Below, piece by piece: positions 38,824-51,018 of a DNA stretch of 64,000 nt (its first letter is position 1; the number at the start of each line of letters is the position of its first letter). The notes below the pieces were generated by a model. That model had not been told where the DNA came from. It made no database searches and saw nothing but the letters and a program-made list of their open reading frames with translations. The stretch is from Ianthella basta (Eukaryota; Porifera; Demospongiae; Verongiida; Ianthellidae). The stretch is taken from positions 6,361,752 through 6,425,751 of the forward strand of contig OZ025886.1 in NCBI GenBank assembly GCA_964019415.1. Reading direction: 5' to 3'. The position numbers and the translations under genes were made by a program.

Positions 38824-39221
38824 CGTGTGCAGGTTATCAAACCATTGGATGTGAAGACCAAGGGAAAAGCAGTGGAGGAGGTAAGGCTACGTAGATGGAC
38901 TGTGTGTGGTGGGAGGGGCTGTGTGTGGTGGGAGGGGCTGTGTGTGGTGGGAGGGGCTGTGTGTGGTGGGAGGGGCTGTGTGTGGTGGGAGGGGTTGTTT
39001 GTGGTGGTGGTGGGGACTGTGTCCATTCCTGAAACTACTCCTTCCCCTTCCACACGTCTCTCCTTTGCCAGGAGGGTGACATCTTGTATGAGGTTCAAAT
39101 TGAGAACCTCATGCCCACTCCATTTGTGCTGGAGTCCTTTCGATTTGACCCTGCCGAGGGCTGCACTGTGGTACCCTGCAATAGTGTGAACACCACTAAT
39201 GCAGAGAGGGAGGGAGAAAGG

Positions 39222-39275
<54 letters not shown>

Positions 39276-39316
39276 GTGTGTGTGTGTGTGTGTGCATGTG
39301 TGTGTGTGTGTGTGTG

Positions 39317-39359
<43 letters not shown>

Positions 39360-39426
39360 GTGTGTGTGTGTGCATGTGTGTGTGTGTGTGCGTGTGTGTG
39401 TGTGTGCATGTGTGTGTGTGTGCATG

Positions 39427-39511
<85 letters not shown>

Positions 39512-41250
39512 CTTTCTCAGAGTGTCTTGGTTTGTGTGGCACATGTCTCTTGTCTGCAGTGTGTCTGTGTTTGGTGAACACAACTGTATCAAGCCCAGAG
39601 ACACTCGGCAGTACCTTTACAGGATCACTCCTTCATCCTGGCCTATGCCAAAGAAGGGAAAGGATGGGAAGGTGAGGGGTTGGTGTAGTGCCCATGGGCA
39701 GACAGGTGTGTGGGGGGGGGAAGTGTGAGAGTGTGTGGGGAGTGTGGGGGGAGTGTGGAGGGGAGTGTGGGGGAGTGTGGGAGGGTGTGGGGGGGAAGTG
39801 TGTGGGGGGAAGTGTGGGGGGAGTGTGGAGGGGTGTGTGGGGGGTGTGAGGTGTGTGTGGTGTGTGGGGGGAGTGTGGGGGAGTGTGGGGGGAGTGTGTG
39901 GGGAGTGTGGGGGAGTGTGGGAGGGTGTGGGGGGGAAGTGTGGGGGGAGTGTGGTGTGTGGGGGGTGTGAGGTGTGTGTGGTGTGTGGGGGGAGTGTGTG
40001 GGGGAGTGTGGGTGTTCACGTATGCATGCAACCTCTAGCTGTCCGTCCTGTCTTCAGATGCTGCAGTATTGTTCTGTTCCCCTGGGCAAGGTCAGTCTTA
40101 CCTGGTTGTCTGCCTATGGAGAGAAGGGACGGATACAGACACCTCAGCTTGCACTACCAGTGCGTCATTTCAAGTGCTTGCTCTCTTGCATGTGGTGTGT
40201 GTGTGATGAGTGCATGTGTCATACAATGTTCCCAGGTGGACAGAACAACCACACTGCTGGCCAAGCCCTCCGTCCTCCCCGGTGTCGTGGCGCTAGAAAA
40301 GCCGTTTAAGATCACATGTACACTGAAAAACCTGAGGTACAGTAGGTGTTTGTCAATTAAGTTACACTCATTAGGGGCTTGTCAGGATGTGAATTAGCCT
40401 ACTCTAGTCATTAGCCCCTACTTTGTCATCTCGTGCCGCCCCTGTGTGCAATGACAAAGTAGCGGCTAGCGGCTAGACTAGGATTAGCCCCACCCCCTCC
40501 CATTCTCACCTGATTTGCACCAAACAATCACGGATATTGGTACGTAGTACCACTGTGCTAATAGGCAGTGCAGCAGTGCTCCTGTTTCATGGTATAGATT
40601 GCTTCCCAGGCCCATGCACAGAATGTACAATGTGTGTAGGTGTGTTAGTGGGTGTGTCATTGGGCGTGTCAGTGGGTGTGTCAGGTAGTGTTTGTACATG
40701 TGTCAGTTTGGTACAAGCAGGTCACATTTTCTGGGTGTGGTTGTAGTTGAAGGAGCTTATCAATGTCCCTCGTCCACAGTGGAAACAGGATGGTGTTGCA
40801 GTCACGGTTTCCACAGAAGCAGGAAGGTGGAGTGCTTTGGACTGGCATCAGTGGCATTGTGAGTGCTCTGGCATGGAGTCCAGCTGAGTCGAGTGGCATT
40901 TTCATTGCATTTACTCCTTCTCACGATGTAGGACCTGGGAGAACTTGCCCCAGGGAGTGCGAAGGAGGCAGAATTTACATTAATTCCAATCAAACCAGGT
41001 CTGCAGGTTGGTGCAAATGGGATTGCTTGTATGTTGGGACTGTCAATTAATTACTGGATTACTTTAGTGCTTCGTGTGTCTCTCTCTCGGCCTTGTGTCC
41101 ACACAGGTGGTGAGTGGACTGCGTTTCATTGACTTTGTGTCAAAGCTGGTGTTCTTCATGCAGAATGCTCAGGTGTTTGTGCAATCTGGACAGGAGTCAC
41201 CGCCGCAACCTGTGGTATGCGTATCACAGCAGCAGCAGCAGCTGCTGTGA
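37615..41250 (+). CDS. TRAPPC13: TRAPP complex subunit 13
   Basis: Eleven exons, 457 aa, phases consistent: 37615-37892, 38091-38175, 38301-38501, 38833-38880, 39072-39220, 39560-39671, 40058-40159, 40236-40336, 40780-40858, 40932-41006, 41107-41250. Matches to human TRAPPC13: MRITKPTFQPF at the start, FGNLFLGETFSA and NESNQVAKNVKFK, VIKPLDVKTK, PRDTRQYLYRITP, GEKGRIQTPQL, LEKPFKITCTLKN, LWTGISGI and SGLRFIDF. TRAPP complexes are Rab exchange factors and tethers in ER-Golgi and autophagy traffic; subunit 13 belongs to the TRAPPIII-type complex. The first exon encodes a Ser-rich linker with no obvious counterpart and holds a GTAAGA at 37682, so part of it could be spliced out in some transcripts. 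The C-terminus ends in VSQQQQQLL. Confidence 0.92.
38900..39010. repeat. 19-bp tandem repeat (GTGTGTGGTGGGAGGGGCT)
   Basis: About five units in TRAPPC13 intron 4. Confidence 0.9.
39223..39509. repeat. Long interrupted (TG)n microsatellite
   Basis: About 290 bp of TG with regular CG and CA interruptions, starting at the donor of TRAPPC13 exon 5 (AAAG|GTAGTGTGTG). Confidence 0.97.
39712..40015. repeat. GTGTGGGGGGAGTGTG repeat block
   Basis: About 300 bp of G-rich GTGTGGGGGAGTGTGGGGGG modules with repeated runs of four or more G, in TRAPPC13 intron 6. It could form G-quadruplexes on the plus strand or its RNA. Confidence 0.93.
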
Positions 41251-41848
41251 CATGCGTGACACAGGAGCAACTGGAATTGTATCAAGTGTCAGTGTTTGAC
41301 ACTTGGCAGTTGGTGCTCTGCTGATCACCTTAAGCACCATCATTCATGTGACATGTGATCATGTGGTTAGGTGTTCTCCTAACACCAGAAATGTCTATTT
41401 ATGGGCACTTCCCACATCATTGTATAATTTTGTCAGTGATTGAAATTCAAATAAGTTACTGCTGAATTCGAAGCTAATTCCAACCATCACTGTTGGAGTC
41501 ACAAGCACTGTTAGTCCAATAATGCAACCAACTGTCGATCCAATAAACCACAATACGCATACACGTGGACACAACATTGACACTTGTTGAGATGTGAGTA
41601 CAAATCACTACTAGCTGTTCAGTCCCTTCCTCTGTGTACATAAAGATCTTACAATAATCATACAACTCCACTCTATATAACTCTACCTACATGACGGCTC
41701 ACAGCCATGTGTGAGCAACTTACTATGATGTTGGAAGTTACTTCCAAAAGTGGACGTAGAGTTTGTGCTGCATGTTTGGCACATTGATAGCTTCCAATGA
41801 CTTGCTGTCCTTTAACAAATGTACCGGCTACACTGGTAGGCAGGGCGA

Positions 41849-44800
41849 CTAGTAGCAGTCTGATGAGGACTCTGAGTCAAGCTGCAGTGTTGGCGTGTCG
41901 TTGTCAGAGGGGGATAGCTCCACAGGGCTGTCTCCTTCAAGAGACACAGCACTGATGGCTCTCACTACATTGGAATAAACAGCATGTACATGGTCCATGA
42001 GTAGGGGAATGAAGGTGGAGGATTACATAGCAATACGTACCATCTTCAGTCATTGATCCACCTTCTCTGCTGCTGCTGCTCTCACTGGTGAATGACTGTC
42101 CCTCGTCCACACTCCCCTCCTGCTCCTCGCTTCCTCTTTCATCTCCACTGTCAGCCCTTTGACTACTATCTTGTCCCCTTATGCTTTGAGCTCTGTCCCT
42201 CAGCACCAGTTCACGTTCACGATGGACAGAATGGCGCCCTAACCTATCCAGGTCCCTCCTAAAGCAATGAAACCACAATGAAACCAGACGAGCACCGAAA
42301 CAAACATCTGTCGTGGCATCTGTTACAAGCACTTAAGAATACACTCAAATACACCAGTGTTATTAGATACAGTATTCATCAGTACCCAAGTCCTGTTATT
42401 AAATTACCTGATGTGGTTAATTTGTTGAGAGCAATCCTGCTGCCTTATCCTGTGGCATTTGCACTCCTCTGCGTCACTCTGCAGTTGGGCAATACTGCAC
42501 TGGAGTGATGCAACCTGCAGCTCCAACTGGCCTGCACATGTACGTACACATACAACACATGTACCACAGATACACAACCATCACCGACACATCACCCTCA
42601 CAACACAAAGCAGAAGTTGAACGTCATTTCATTCATAGAACCACAAGTGCAATACAGTGCACAGGTAACCTTGATGGCTGCTAGCACACACCAAGATGGG
42701 TCTTCACCGCTCGTAACTCTTGGCTCAGCCAGTGGATGTCTCCAGAGGTGGAGATTTTACTGGAAAGGAAAAGGGAACCGGCAACACCAAATATGGTGTG
42801 TAGGGCACAATCATATGCACACATGTGAGTATGTACTGTGCATGTAATGCATTTTGCGGTGTGTAGAGCTTTGTGAAGACACTAGTCGCTGAGCAGCCTG
42901 TCGTGGGGTCTGGCCTTGAATGTGGGGCATCCGTAATGATAGGACCATGCACCTTCTGCCTTAGCTCCAGACCAGCGAGACCTCCCACCACATCACAGGA
43001 AGTTACGATAACCAATTATGCTCACACTATTAACCCATTATACTCACACATAATGCTGAACGAACTCTGGACGGCTTATTATGTTCAATATAACGCCCAC
43101 CTAATTGGTGAAGCCCTAGTTATGGAAATCACCTAGGGTGACAACTATCTCTCACGGTGTCGGGTAACACCCAAGGGATCGGGTGTCATGCAAGGAGGCA
43201 AGTGTCACCTAGGGGGCAAACTAATAAGTTCTCAAACTTGAGTCTGAGCAGAAATTATCAACCAGAGTGATGGTATCACCTGAGGTGAAGAGGACTTTAA
43301 AAGAGATATCAGTTATCAAACTTATCACGCATATAAATATCACCTAGGGTGAACAGGACTTTTAAGAGGTATCACTTATCAAACTTCACTGCATATCATA
43401 TCACTTAGGGTGAAAAGTGTTACCACAGAGCAAAGGATATCAGCCAGAGTGACTGGTAGCTAAGGGTATCTAAGGTCAGGGGATACACTGAGCAATGGTG
43501 CCAGAAGTCACACAGAGTGGTTGGCTACCTAGGGGAATGGGTAACAGGTTGGGCACAGAATGGGAACTCTGTGAAATGCATCACATTGCGTCTCTAAGCG
43601 TCTCTAAGGGTCACAAGTGTCAAATTCCCGTCTTGTAGCACAGATACCTGCAGTCTATGACCAAACACGGAATACATCCAATGGAATGGTAACTAAAACA
43701 TTCAAATAATGAGGATGAGTGACTTGTGAAGGGCAGTTGCCACGGCAACAATTACTATACGACACTCCCACTTGCCAGCGAGGCATTGCAGCACATGCCC
43801 TGCGTACTTCTTGTGGAGTTCATGTGTCAGTTGGACCACGTCCTCTCTGTCCGCAGAGCGGCCTTGCTGGGTGCTGCGGTGAGCAGACACGGCAGTATAC
43901 AGGGACTGCACTTCTGCTGTCATCTGAGCCCTCCACTGTGCATGTGGAAGGAGACAGGGTCATGCCAGGCCACAATATCACACACACTAAGACAAATGTG
44001 TGTAAGACAAATGCATGCGTGCACAACTGCCAACCTGCTCAAATTTGCTCTCTGTTGTGAGGTGGACGCCCCGGTCTGCCAGACGAGATCTTAGCTCACT
44101 GTTCTCTCCTGTGGAAGGGATAGGGAAAGCAGTAAGTGACACTACACTCTCCTCTTCACAGGCACACACATATTGGACATATTCATTTGTACTGTACCTA
44201 AGTACCTACGGACCTCAGCAATAGCACCCCACGTAGCTGGTAAGGAGATGATGGATAGATTGAAATATGGTTCAGCAGTCAAATGTTCTAGCATGCTGAT
44301 TTGATCAGTCATTTGTACACGCCCCTGTACACGCCCCCTAGGGGAATGACATGTGGTCGTTGTGCAACAACTTTATTCTGACCACTGTGATGAAGCATCC
44401 ACTGCGCATTAACATAAGAATGTGTGGTAAACTAGATATTGTGCATGAGCTGTGAGCTGAATATTTCATGTACTATTGAACATTGTACGCTCAATATTGT
44501 ATATTTGCATCACCTTTGAGTTGGCAGATGTCTCCTTCATGCTTCCCGGTCCTCTCCTCCACCTTAGCCAAGGCTGTTCGCAGTGAGGCAATCTCCTGCA
44601 GTGAACACCAGAAAGTGCTACACAGCAGCACATGGTATTTAATCGAACTGAACACCCACTCACCATTTCTTGCAGGTTGAGTCTTTTTGTGAGTTCATGG
44701 ACAAGTAGCATGTTGCACTGGGGTGCATTCTCCCTCTGTCCAGCCCTTGTCCCTGCAGCTGCATCCCTCAGTGCTGGTCCTTGTACAGTGTGGTGCCTGC

Positions 44801-45101
44801 CTGGCACCATGAAGTTAACTTCAGTTAATGGCAGAGAAGCATTACCTGCATGCACCGACACGCCCACAGCCTCCTGCTTTGTGTCTAGGAATGGTGGTGG
44901 CTGTGCCCAAGCATTCTGTTTACTCTGACTATGGAGTTGGTCCTACAAGAAGAACAGGAGAATTGCATGCACTGCCTTACTACGTAGCTCAATAGGTAAT
45001 ATGGACGTTTGCAGCTTTCTGACTTTCAACTTCTCCAAATTGTCTCCGGTTTGTCTGAGTATAGAGTCCACCTTATCGTCCCAGCTCAAATTGCCCGCCA
45101 T
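41849..45101 (-). CDS. Uncharacterised coiled-coil protein (385 aa)
   Basis: Ten exons, phases consistent, total 1158 nt: 45101-45024, 44942-44846, 44800-44664, 44595-44514, 44108-44035, 43935-43772, 42759-42692, 42531-42408, 42258-42041, 41964-41849. I do not recognise the family. After MAGNLSWDDKVDSILRQTGD, heptad-rich stretches include LLVHELTKRLNLQEM, EIASLRTALAKVEER, WRAQMTAEVQSLYTAV, VVQLTHELHKKY and LGQLELQVASLQCSIAQLQ. The last 100 residues are very acidic and Ser-rich, ending PTLQLDSESSSDCY. It has no membrane segment or catalytic motif, so a scaffold or cytoskeletal/centrosomal role is possible but unproven. The ATG at 45101 lies back-to-back with ATE1. That ten separate exons keep phase and contiguous heptads argues for a real gene. 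Confidence 0.7.
43135..43460. repeat. Degenerate repeat with CACCTAGGGTGA palindromes
   Basis: At least two 75-bp-class units (core ATATCACCTAGGGTGAACAG, then GACTTTTAAGAGGTATCA and CTTATCAAACTT) at about 43265-43400, plus diverged flanking pieces, in the intron between the 43772 and 42759 exons of the coiled-coil gene. Confidence 0.7.
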
Positions 45102-45143
45102 TTTAACGAACGGAAGGGGATTCCCCTAATGAATTTGCGTGGA
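45102..45143. promoter_or_regulatory. Bidirectional promoter/5' UTR between the coiled-coil gene and ATE1
   Basis: Only 42 bp separate the two divergent start codons. The ATE1 open frame extends upstream through the antisense of the coiled-coil gene's first exon, so the two 5' UTRs probably overlap. Inference from layout. Confidence 0.5.
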
Positions 45144-46844
45144 ATGGGATGCTGCATGTCTGAACCAGAAGATGTCGAATCGCCCTCTTCGCCTTCCCCT
45201 GGCCACGTCCATGGCAAGGAGGAGTGCGTGCCGCACATGAAAGAGCATGTGCCTGAGGAGGACACGCAAGAAGCGGATGAAAAGCCCCACTCCACTGAAG
45301 ACACTGGTGATCCAATTGATATGTTATCCATGGACAGCCCCCTTGGTGGTACGGAGGAGGACGAGTCCAGAGGGCGTCCAAAGAAAGCTAAAGGTAGCAA
45401 AAGTGACAGCAGCGATGATGATGGCGACCGTGCTGCCAGCCCAGTCAATTTGGAGGGGAAAGTGAAGATAGTGCTGATGTCTGGTGAGGACCGGCAGAGG
45501 GACAACTGCCCTTACTGCGACACTCCAGGCGGTGACTTCAACGACATCATAGTCATTTATGGCACCGTGGACCACCAGTTCATTGAGGACTTGATGGACC
45601 ACAGCTGGTGGCGGACGGGTAATGTGCTGTATCGTCCGAGGCAGAAGGAGGTATGCTGTCCTGCCTACACTGTGCGGCTGGACATTAACAGGTACAAGTT
45701 CACCAAGGGGCACCGACGAGTGCTGAGGAAGTTTGCACAGTTTTTGCAGGAGGGAGACCCGCGATGGCCTCCTGATGCCGTCACTGAAGCGGTAGCGGAG
45801 GGTCCGCCCACTGAGACCAGCCCAATGAGCAAAGATGCCATGCAGACTGGTCCTACCAGCGAGGGGGAGGGAGAGAGTACCACCGAGCAATTGGATGGGA
45901 TGGGTGTGCAGAAGGTTGGCCACAAACGTCCGCATGGAGAGACGCAGCAGGTGTCTGATGCACCGCTGTCCCATGGAAGGCAGCCTGCAGGTGATGCTTC
46001 TAAACCTAAGACGGCAGGGCATGGCAAGGGAAGTCCAGGTAAGTCCCTTCGTGAGATGCTCCATGAAGAAGAAACACTCGTCAACCCCAAGCACGTATTG
46101 ACAATGGAGCTGCATCCAGTGAATCCCCCCTCGCCGCGCTTCAGAGAGACAATGGAAGGGTCTTATGACCTGTATGTGAAGTTCCAAGACGCAGTTCACC
46201 CAGGCAAGACCAAATTCAGGGACTTCAAGCAGTTCCAGTGGGGCTTCTGTGACAGTTCCATGGCGAATGTGGTGGAGGGAGACCTCCTGCTGGGCACCTT
46301 CCACCAGCAGTACTATCTGGATGGGCGTCTCGTGGCCGTCAGTGTCGTTGACATCCTTCCATCCTACTTTGTGTCCATCTACCTTTACTATGACCCTGAC
46401 CTCCGCTTCACACAGCCAGGGATCTACACCATCCTGAAAGAGGTGGACTTTGTGAACCGACTGCAGAAGTTGCGTCCAGAGCTCCGATACTATGACCTAG
46501 GTTACTACCACCATTTCAGTCCAAAGATGTCGTACAAGAGACAGTTTCGCCCTGCCGAATGCCTCTGCCCCATCACCCTCAAATGGTGCGACCTGGATGA
46601 GTGTATTCCTCGAATGCAGCAGCGAGTCTGTGTACGGTTCTATGATGAGCCGGGTGAGTACGAGCAGACAGCGGAGGAGAGGGAGGAAGCTATATCCAAC
46701 ACAGCCGTCCTGTGTGTCTCGGAGCCCATTAAGCTGCGTGGCCTACCCGGGTTATTCCGATCCATTATGAAGGAGTATGTGGAACTTCTCTACGAGCAAA
46801 CTAGTGGACAGATGCTGAAGAAGTTCATCGTTCACATGATCTAA
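45144..46844 (+). CDS. ATE1: Arginyl-tRNA--protein transferase 1, intronless
   Basis: 566 aa in one exon. ATE1 moves arginine from Arg-tRNA to N-terminal Asp, Glu or oxidised Cys, marking proteins for the N-degron pathway. The ATE_N region starts near residue 115: CPYC (about 122-125), a following WWRTGNVLYRP, and the CC pair (about 171) that the family uses for metal or Fe-S binding. The ATE_C core has LLLGTFHQQYYLDGRLVAVS, YLYYDPDLRF, and YYDLGYYHHFSPKMSYKRQF. Ahead of ATE_N is an acidic Ser-rich extension of about 110 residues. Start choice: ATG 45144 has the better Kozak context (G at -3 and +4) than ATG 45129, and gives MGCCMSEP, which fits an N-myristoylation plus palmitoylation pattern. 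A low-complexity insert of about 110 aa separates the two ATE domains. Confidence 0.93.
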   Translation: MGCCMSEPEDVESPSSPSPGHVHGKEECVPHMKEHVPEEDTQEADEKPHSTEDTGDPIDMLSMDSPLGGTEEDESRGRPKKAKGSKSDSSDDDGDRAASPVNLEGKVKIVLMSGEDRQRDNCPYCDTPGGDFNDIIVIYGTVDHQFIEDLMDHSWWRTGNVLYRPRQKEVCCPAYTVRLDINRYKFTKGHRRVLRKFAQFLQEGDPRWPPDAVTEAVAEGPPTETSPMSKDAMQTGPTSEGEGESTTEQLDGMGVQKVGHKRPHGETQQVSDAPLSHGRQPAGDASKPKTAGHGKGSPGKSLREMLHEEETLVNPKHVLTMELHPVNPPSPRFRETMEGSYDLYVKFQDAVHPGKTKFRDFKQFQWGFCDSSMANVVEGDLLLGTFHQQYYLDGRLVAVSVVDILPSYFVSIYLYYDPDLRFTQPGIYTILKEVDFVNRLQKLRPELRYYDLGYYHHFSPKMSYKRQFRPAECLCPITLKWCDLDECIPRMQQRVCVRFYDEPGEYEQTAEEREEAISNTAVLCVSEPIKLRGLPGLFRSIMKEYVELLYEQTSGQMLKKFIVHMI

Positions 46845-46998
46845 GGCCTAGCTGACTGCTTCGTATTTCTTTGCACGGCGCGTGTAGTGTTTTCTGCGCG
46901 AACTTTCAGTAGTTTTTGCTTTTGCTTTAGTTTCAATTCATAATGTTTTGGAAAATGAAATTTGAATTGGGAGTGGAAGTCAGGAGGGTCTATTGTCT

Positions 46999-47912
46999 AT
47001 GTTCCTTAGGCATTGGAGCAGAGGTCTGCGGATGATGGCAGCTACAGCGAACCCATGGGTGATATTCGTCCTAGGCGGGCCTGGAGCGGGGAAGGGGACC
47101 CAGTGCGCTAATATTGTTAAAGTGAGCAGTGCGCGATCCCTAGCGCGATACCGTCTTGTACACATTGCGTCTAAGACTCCCCTGTCACGGTGGTATGAAT
47201 CGTGTACGTGATATAGACCTACTGGTGACTGTGGAGTCACGCTCGCGGTCGTGCTGGCGGTGTTCTTATCGCGTGCTGATACTCCAAACACTCAAAAGAT
47301 GATCATGAGCAGTAAATGCACTAGTGGATACCAAAGGTGAATTTATACCATGTAGTTCGCCAAGTGACGTCTGCTATCTTTTGTCACAGTTTATCAAATA
47401 GCTCTCAACACGTCTAAGCACATGCTAGTGTTACACTGTATATTGAGAGGACTCCTTGGATACCAGCCCACTGGGCTGTGTAGTAAGAGGACTCCATGGA
47501 TACCAGCCCACTGGGCTGTGTAGTAAGAAGACTCCATGGATACCAGCCCATTGGGCTAATTGGACACTCCTAAAACATAGCATGAAACTGAAATTGTAAA
47601 CCAGTGATGTTGTGAATGTCAGTGACAGTGTGTGATGAAGGGCGAGTCTCTCATCCAGGTAACTTCTCCTATGTGGGACCTCAGTCATTCTACGCTGACT
47701 GTGTTCTTCTGTTTGACTTGGTAGGAGTTTGGTTATGTGCACTTGTCAGCAGGTGAGCTGCTGAGGGAGGAGGTTGGCAGTGGGTCTGACGTGGGACAAC
47801 GGATAGAGGATGACATGAAGAATGGAAGGATTGTTCCTGTAGAGATTACAATTGGATTATTGCGCAAGGCAAGTCATGACTATTGAGTGTGTAAGCAAGA
47901 TTGTAGCTTGGT

Positions 47913-47954
<42 letters not shown>

Positions 47955-48036
47955 TGTGTGTGTGTGGTGTGTGTGTGGTGTGTGTGGTGTGTGGTGTGTT
48001 TGTGCGTGCGTGCGTGTATGTGTGTAGGTGTGTGTG

Positions 48037-48078
<42 letters not shown>

Positions 48079-48603
48079 CGTGCGTGTATGTGTGTGTGTG
48101 TGTGCGTGTGTGCGTGTGTGTGTGTATGTGTGTGTGCGTGTGTGCGTGTGTGTGTGTGTGTGTGTGTGCGTGCAGTACAATGATGCTGACAATTTTAGTG
48201 AAACGCTTCCTTAGTTTCCACATCTGCAAGCCACAACATTCTTGTAAACTCTTTGAGTGTTATTCTACAAAGGTGCTCCAGAATGTCTGTCTCAAGTGTG
48301 GGCCATGTTTGTGGTTGGGTGGCACCACGTCAGGTATGCTGTGTGTGTGTGGGCATTGGAGGTATGCGAACTGTACAACTTCCTCCTCTGCAGGCAATGG
48401 ATGCCAGTGCGATCAAAAAGTTCCTTATTGATGGCTTCCCACGGAACGAGGACAACTTGGGAGGATGGAACAGGGAGATGACTGGAGTGGCGGATGTGAA
48501 GTGTGTGCTCTTCTTTGACTGCTCAGAACAGGTACTGTTGTGGATGCCTTCTGTCTCAGATGTGCATGCACACACACACACACACCTACACACACACACA
48601 CAC

Positions 48604-48642
<39 letters not shown>

Positions 48643-50778
48643 ACACACACCACACACACCCACAAACGCACACACACACACACACACACACACCACACCC
48701 ACACCACACACCCACAAACGCACACACACACACACACGTGCACTGTTCTGGTAGCTGTTGATGTCTGCCTGTCTCCTCAGGTTTGTATGGACAGGGCCCT
48801 TGGGAGGGGACGAAGTGATGACAACATGGTATCATTTGGAAAAAGGTTTGCATTGCACTCTCTCCTCATCCACTTTGACCACACTCCTACCTCACCCCAT
48901 CTCACTCCCACTTCACCCCATCTCACTTCCACTTCACCCCATCACGCTCCCACCTCACCCCATCTCACTCCTGCTTCATTCCAGCACACTCCCACTTCAC
49001 CCCATCACACTCCCACCTCACTTCATCACACTCCTACCTCACCCCATCTCACTTCCACTTCACCCCATCACGCTCCCACCTCACCCCATCTCACTCCCAC
49101 TTCACCTCATCACATTTCCCTCCCCCCTCCCCTCCCCTCCCCTCCCCCAGGTACAACACATATCAAACACAGACAATGCCAATCATCCAACACTATCAGG
49201 AAAAGGGCCTGGTCCGCAAAGTGGACTCTGCGCCATCTCCTGAACAGGTACAGTAGCCCACACAGGCTCTGAGAATGCACTTGTATATATGTATACATGT
49301 TTTGTACACATCTCTGTGTAGCTGGGACAGTAGGCACTCTCCTCATTAGAGAGGTGTCCTTATTTCAGAGGTAGTTTTGTACACATCTCTGTGTAGCTGG
49401 GACAGTAGGCACTCTCCTCATTAGAGAGGTGTCCTTATTTCAGAGGTAGTTTTGTACACATCTCTGTGTAGCTGGGACAGTAGGCACTCTCCTCATTAGA
49501 GAGGTGTCCTTATTTCAGAGGTAGTTTTGTACACATCTCTATGTAGCTTGGACAGCAGGCACTGTCCTCATTAGAGAGGTGTCCTTATTTCAGAGGTAGT
49601 TTTGTACACATCTCTATGTAGCTTGGACAGCAGGCACTGTCCTCATTAGAGAGGTGTCCTTATTTCAGAGGTAGTTTTGTACACATCTCTATGTAGCTTG
49701 GACAGCAGGCACTGTCCTCATTAGAGAGGTGTCCTTATTTCAGAGGTAGTTTTGTACACATCTCTATGTAGCTGGGACAGTAGGCACTGTCCTCATTAGA
49801 GAGGTGTCCTTATTTCAGAGGTAGTTTTGTACACATCTCTATGTAGCTTGGACAGCAGGCACTGTCCTCATTAGAGAGGTGTCCTTATTTCAGAGGTAGT
49901 TTTGTACACATCTCTATGTAGCTGGGACAGCAGACACTGTCCTCATTAGAGAGGTGTCCTTATTTCAGAATATCCTTTATATAGGGGTTCCATTTCTGTA
50001 CTGGTATGAATAGCAAATTGCATGAAGGACTGATGGGGCAGAATTTGATTGGGAAGGACACTTGTGTAGTTGACCCAGTGGCCCTGGGTGTGAAGCAACC
50101 ACAAGTAGACAACTGGCTGGTTATTAGCTGGTTCATGCTGACAGGACCTGACCTTGCAGATTGCAGTTGGAAGCCATAGTTGTGTATCACATGATCATGA
50201 CATCATCCAATGTGTCACATGACCATGACATCATCCAATGTGTCACATGACCATGACATCATCTGAGGTGTCCTCAAGTATTGCATCATGTGGTGCAGAC
50301 TGGTCCACATGCCAATCCACAGCTGAGTCATGCCACTTGATTGCAAGTGCTGCTTGTAACACCACAAACACATGGCAATCTGCTGCCAAGAGATATTGTG
50401 GCCTCACTTCAGTGATCTGCGTGTGCAGTGGACAGTAGCAGTTGTGACTGTGGTGCAATCAGTGCTTACTGAACAGGACTGCTGATAACAACAATTCATG
50501 AATCCAATTACTGAGTCTTGTTCCGTGCCACCCGATGTCCAACCTCATCATCTCTTATTACATCAAACTACGTACGTGTCTTTGAAGTAGAGCTCATCTC
50601 TAATCGGTAACTGTCCCAAACTGTCCCTAAGCTGTCCAGAGTAGTGAGTGTCACTGCACACTACAGGAGTGAGCATGCAGTAGGTAGCTAAGGTAACGTG
50701 ATACACTTCACACCTTTACTGTATTGACATGTGATTGAATGCTCTGTGGAGCTAGGGGCTGTACCCTATGGTGTGTGT

Positions 50779-50818
<40 letters not shown>

Positions 50819-50982
50819 CCAGATATTCAGCTGCATGTGGACAGACAGACACAGACACATGTGTACACACACACCACGTGTAGGCAGACAGACAGGTGTG
50901 CCGCATGAACAGACAGACACACAGACACATGTGTACACACATCCTATAGATACATGCACACAGTCACACACACACACACACG

Positions 50983-51018
<36 letters not shown>

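Noticed and set aside
45324..46304. 326-codon frame antisense to ATE1
   Set aside because: Shadow of a GC-rich coding exon; ATE1 on the plus strand has clear family motifs.
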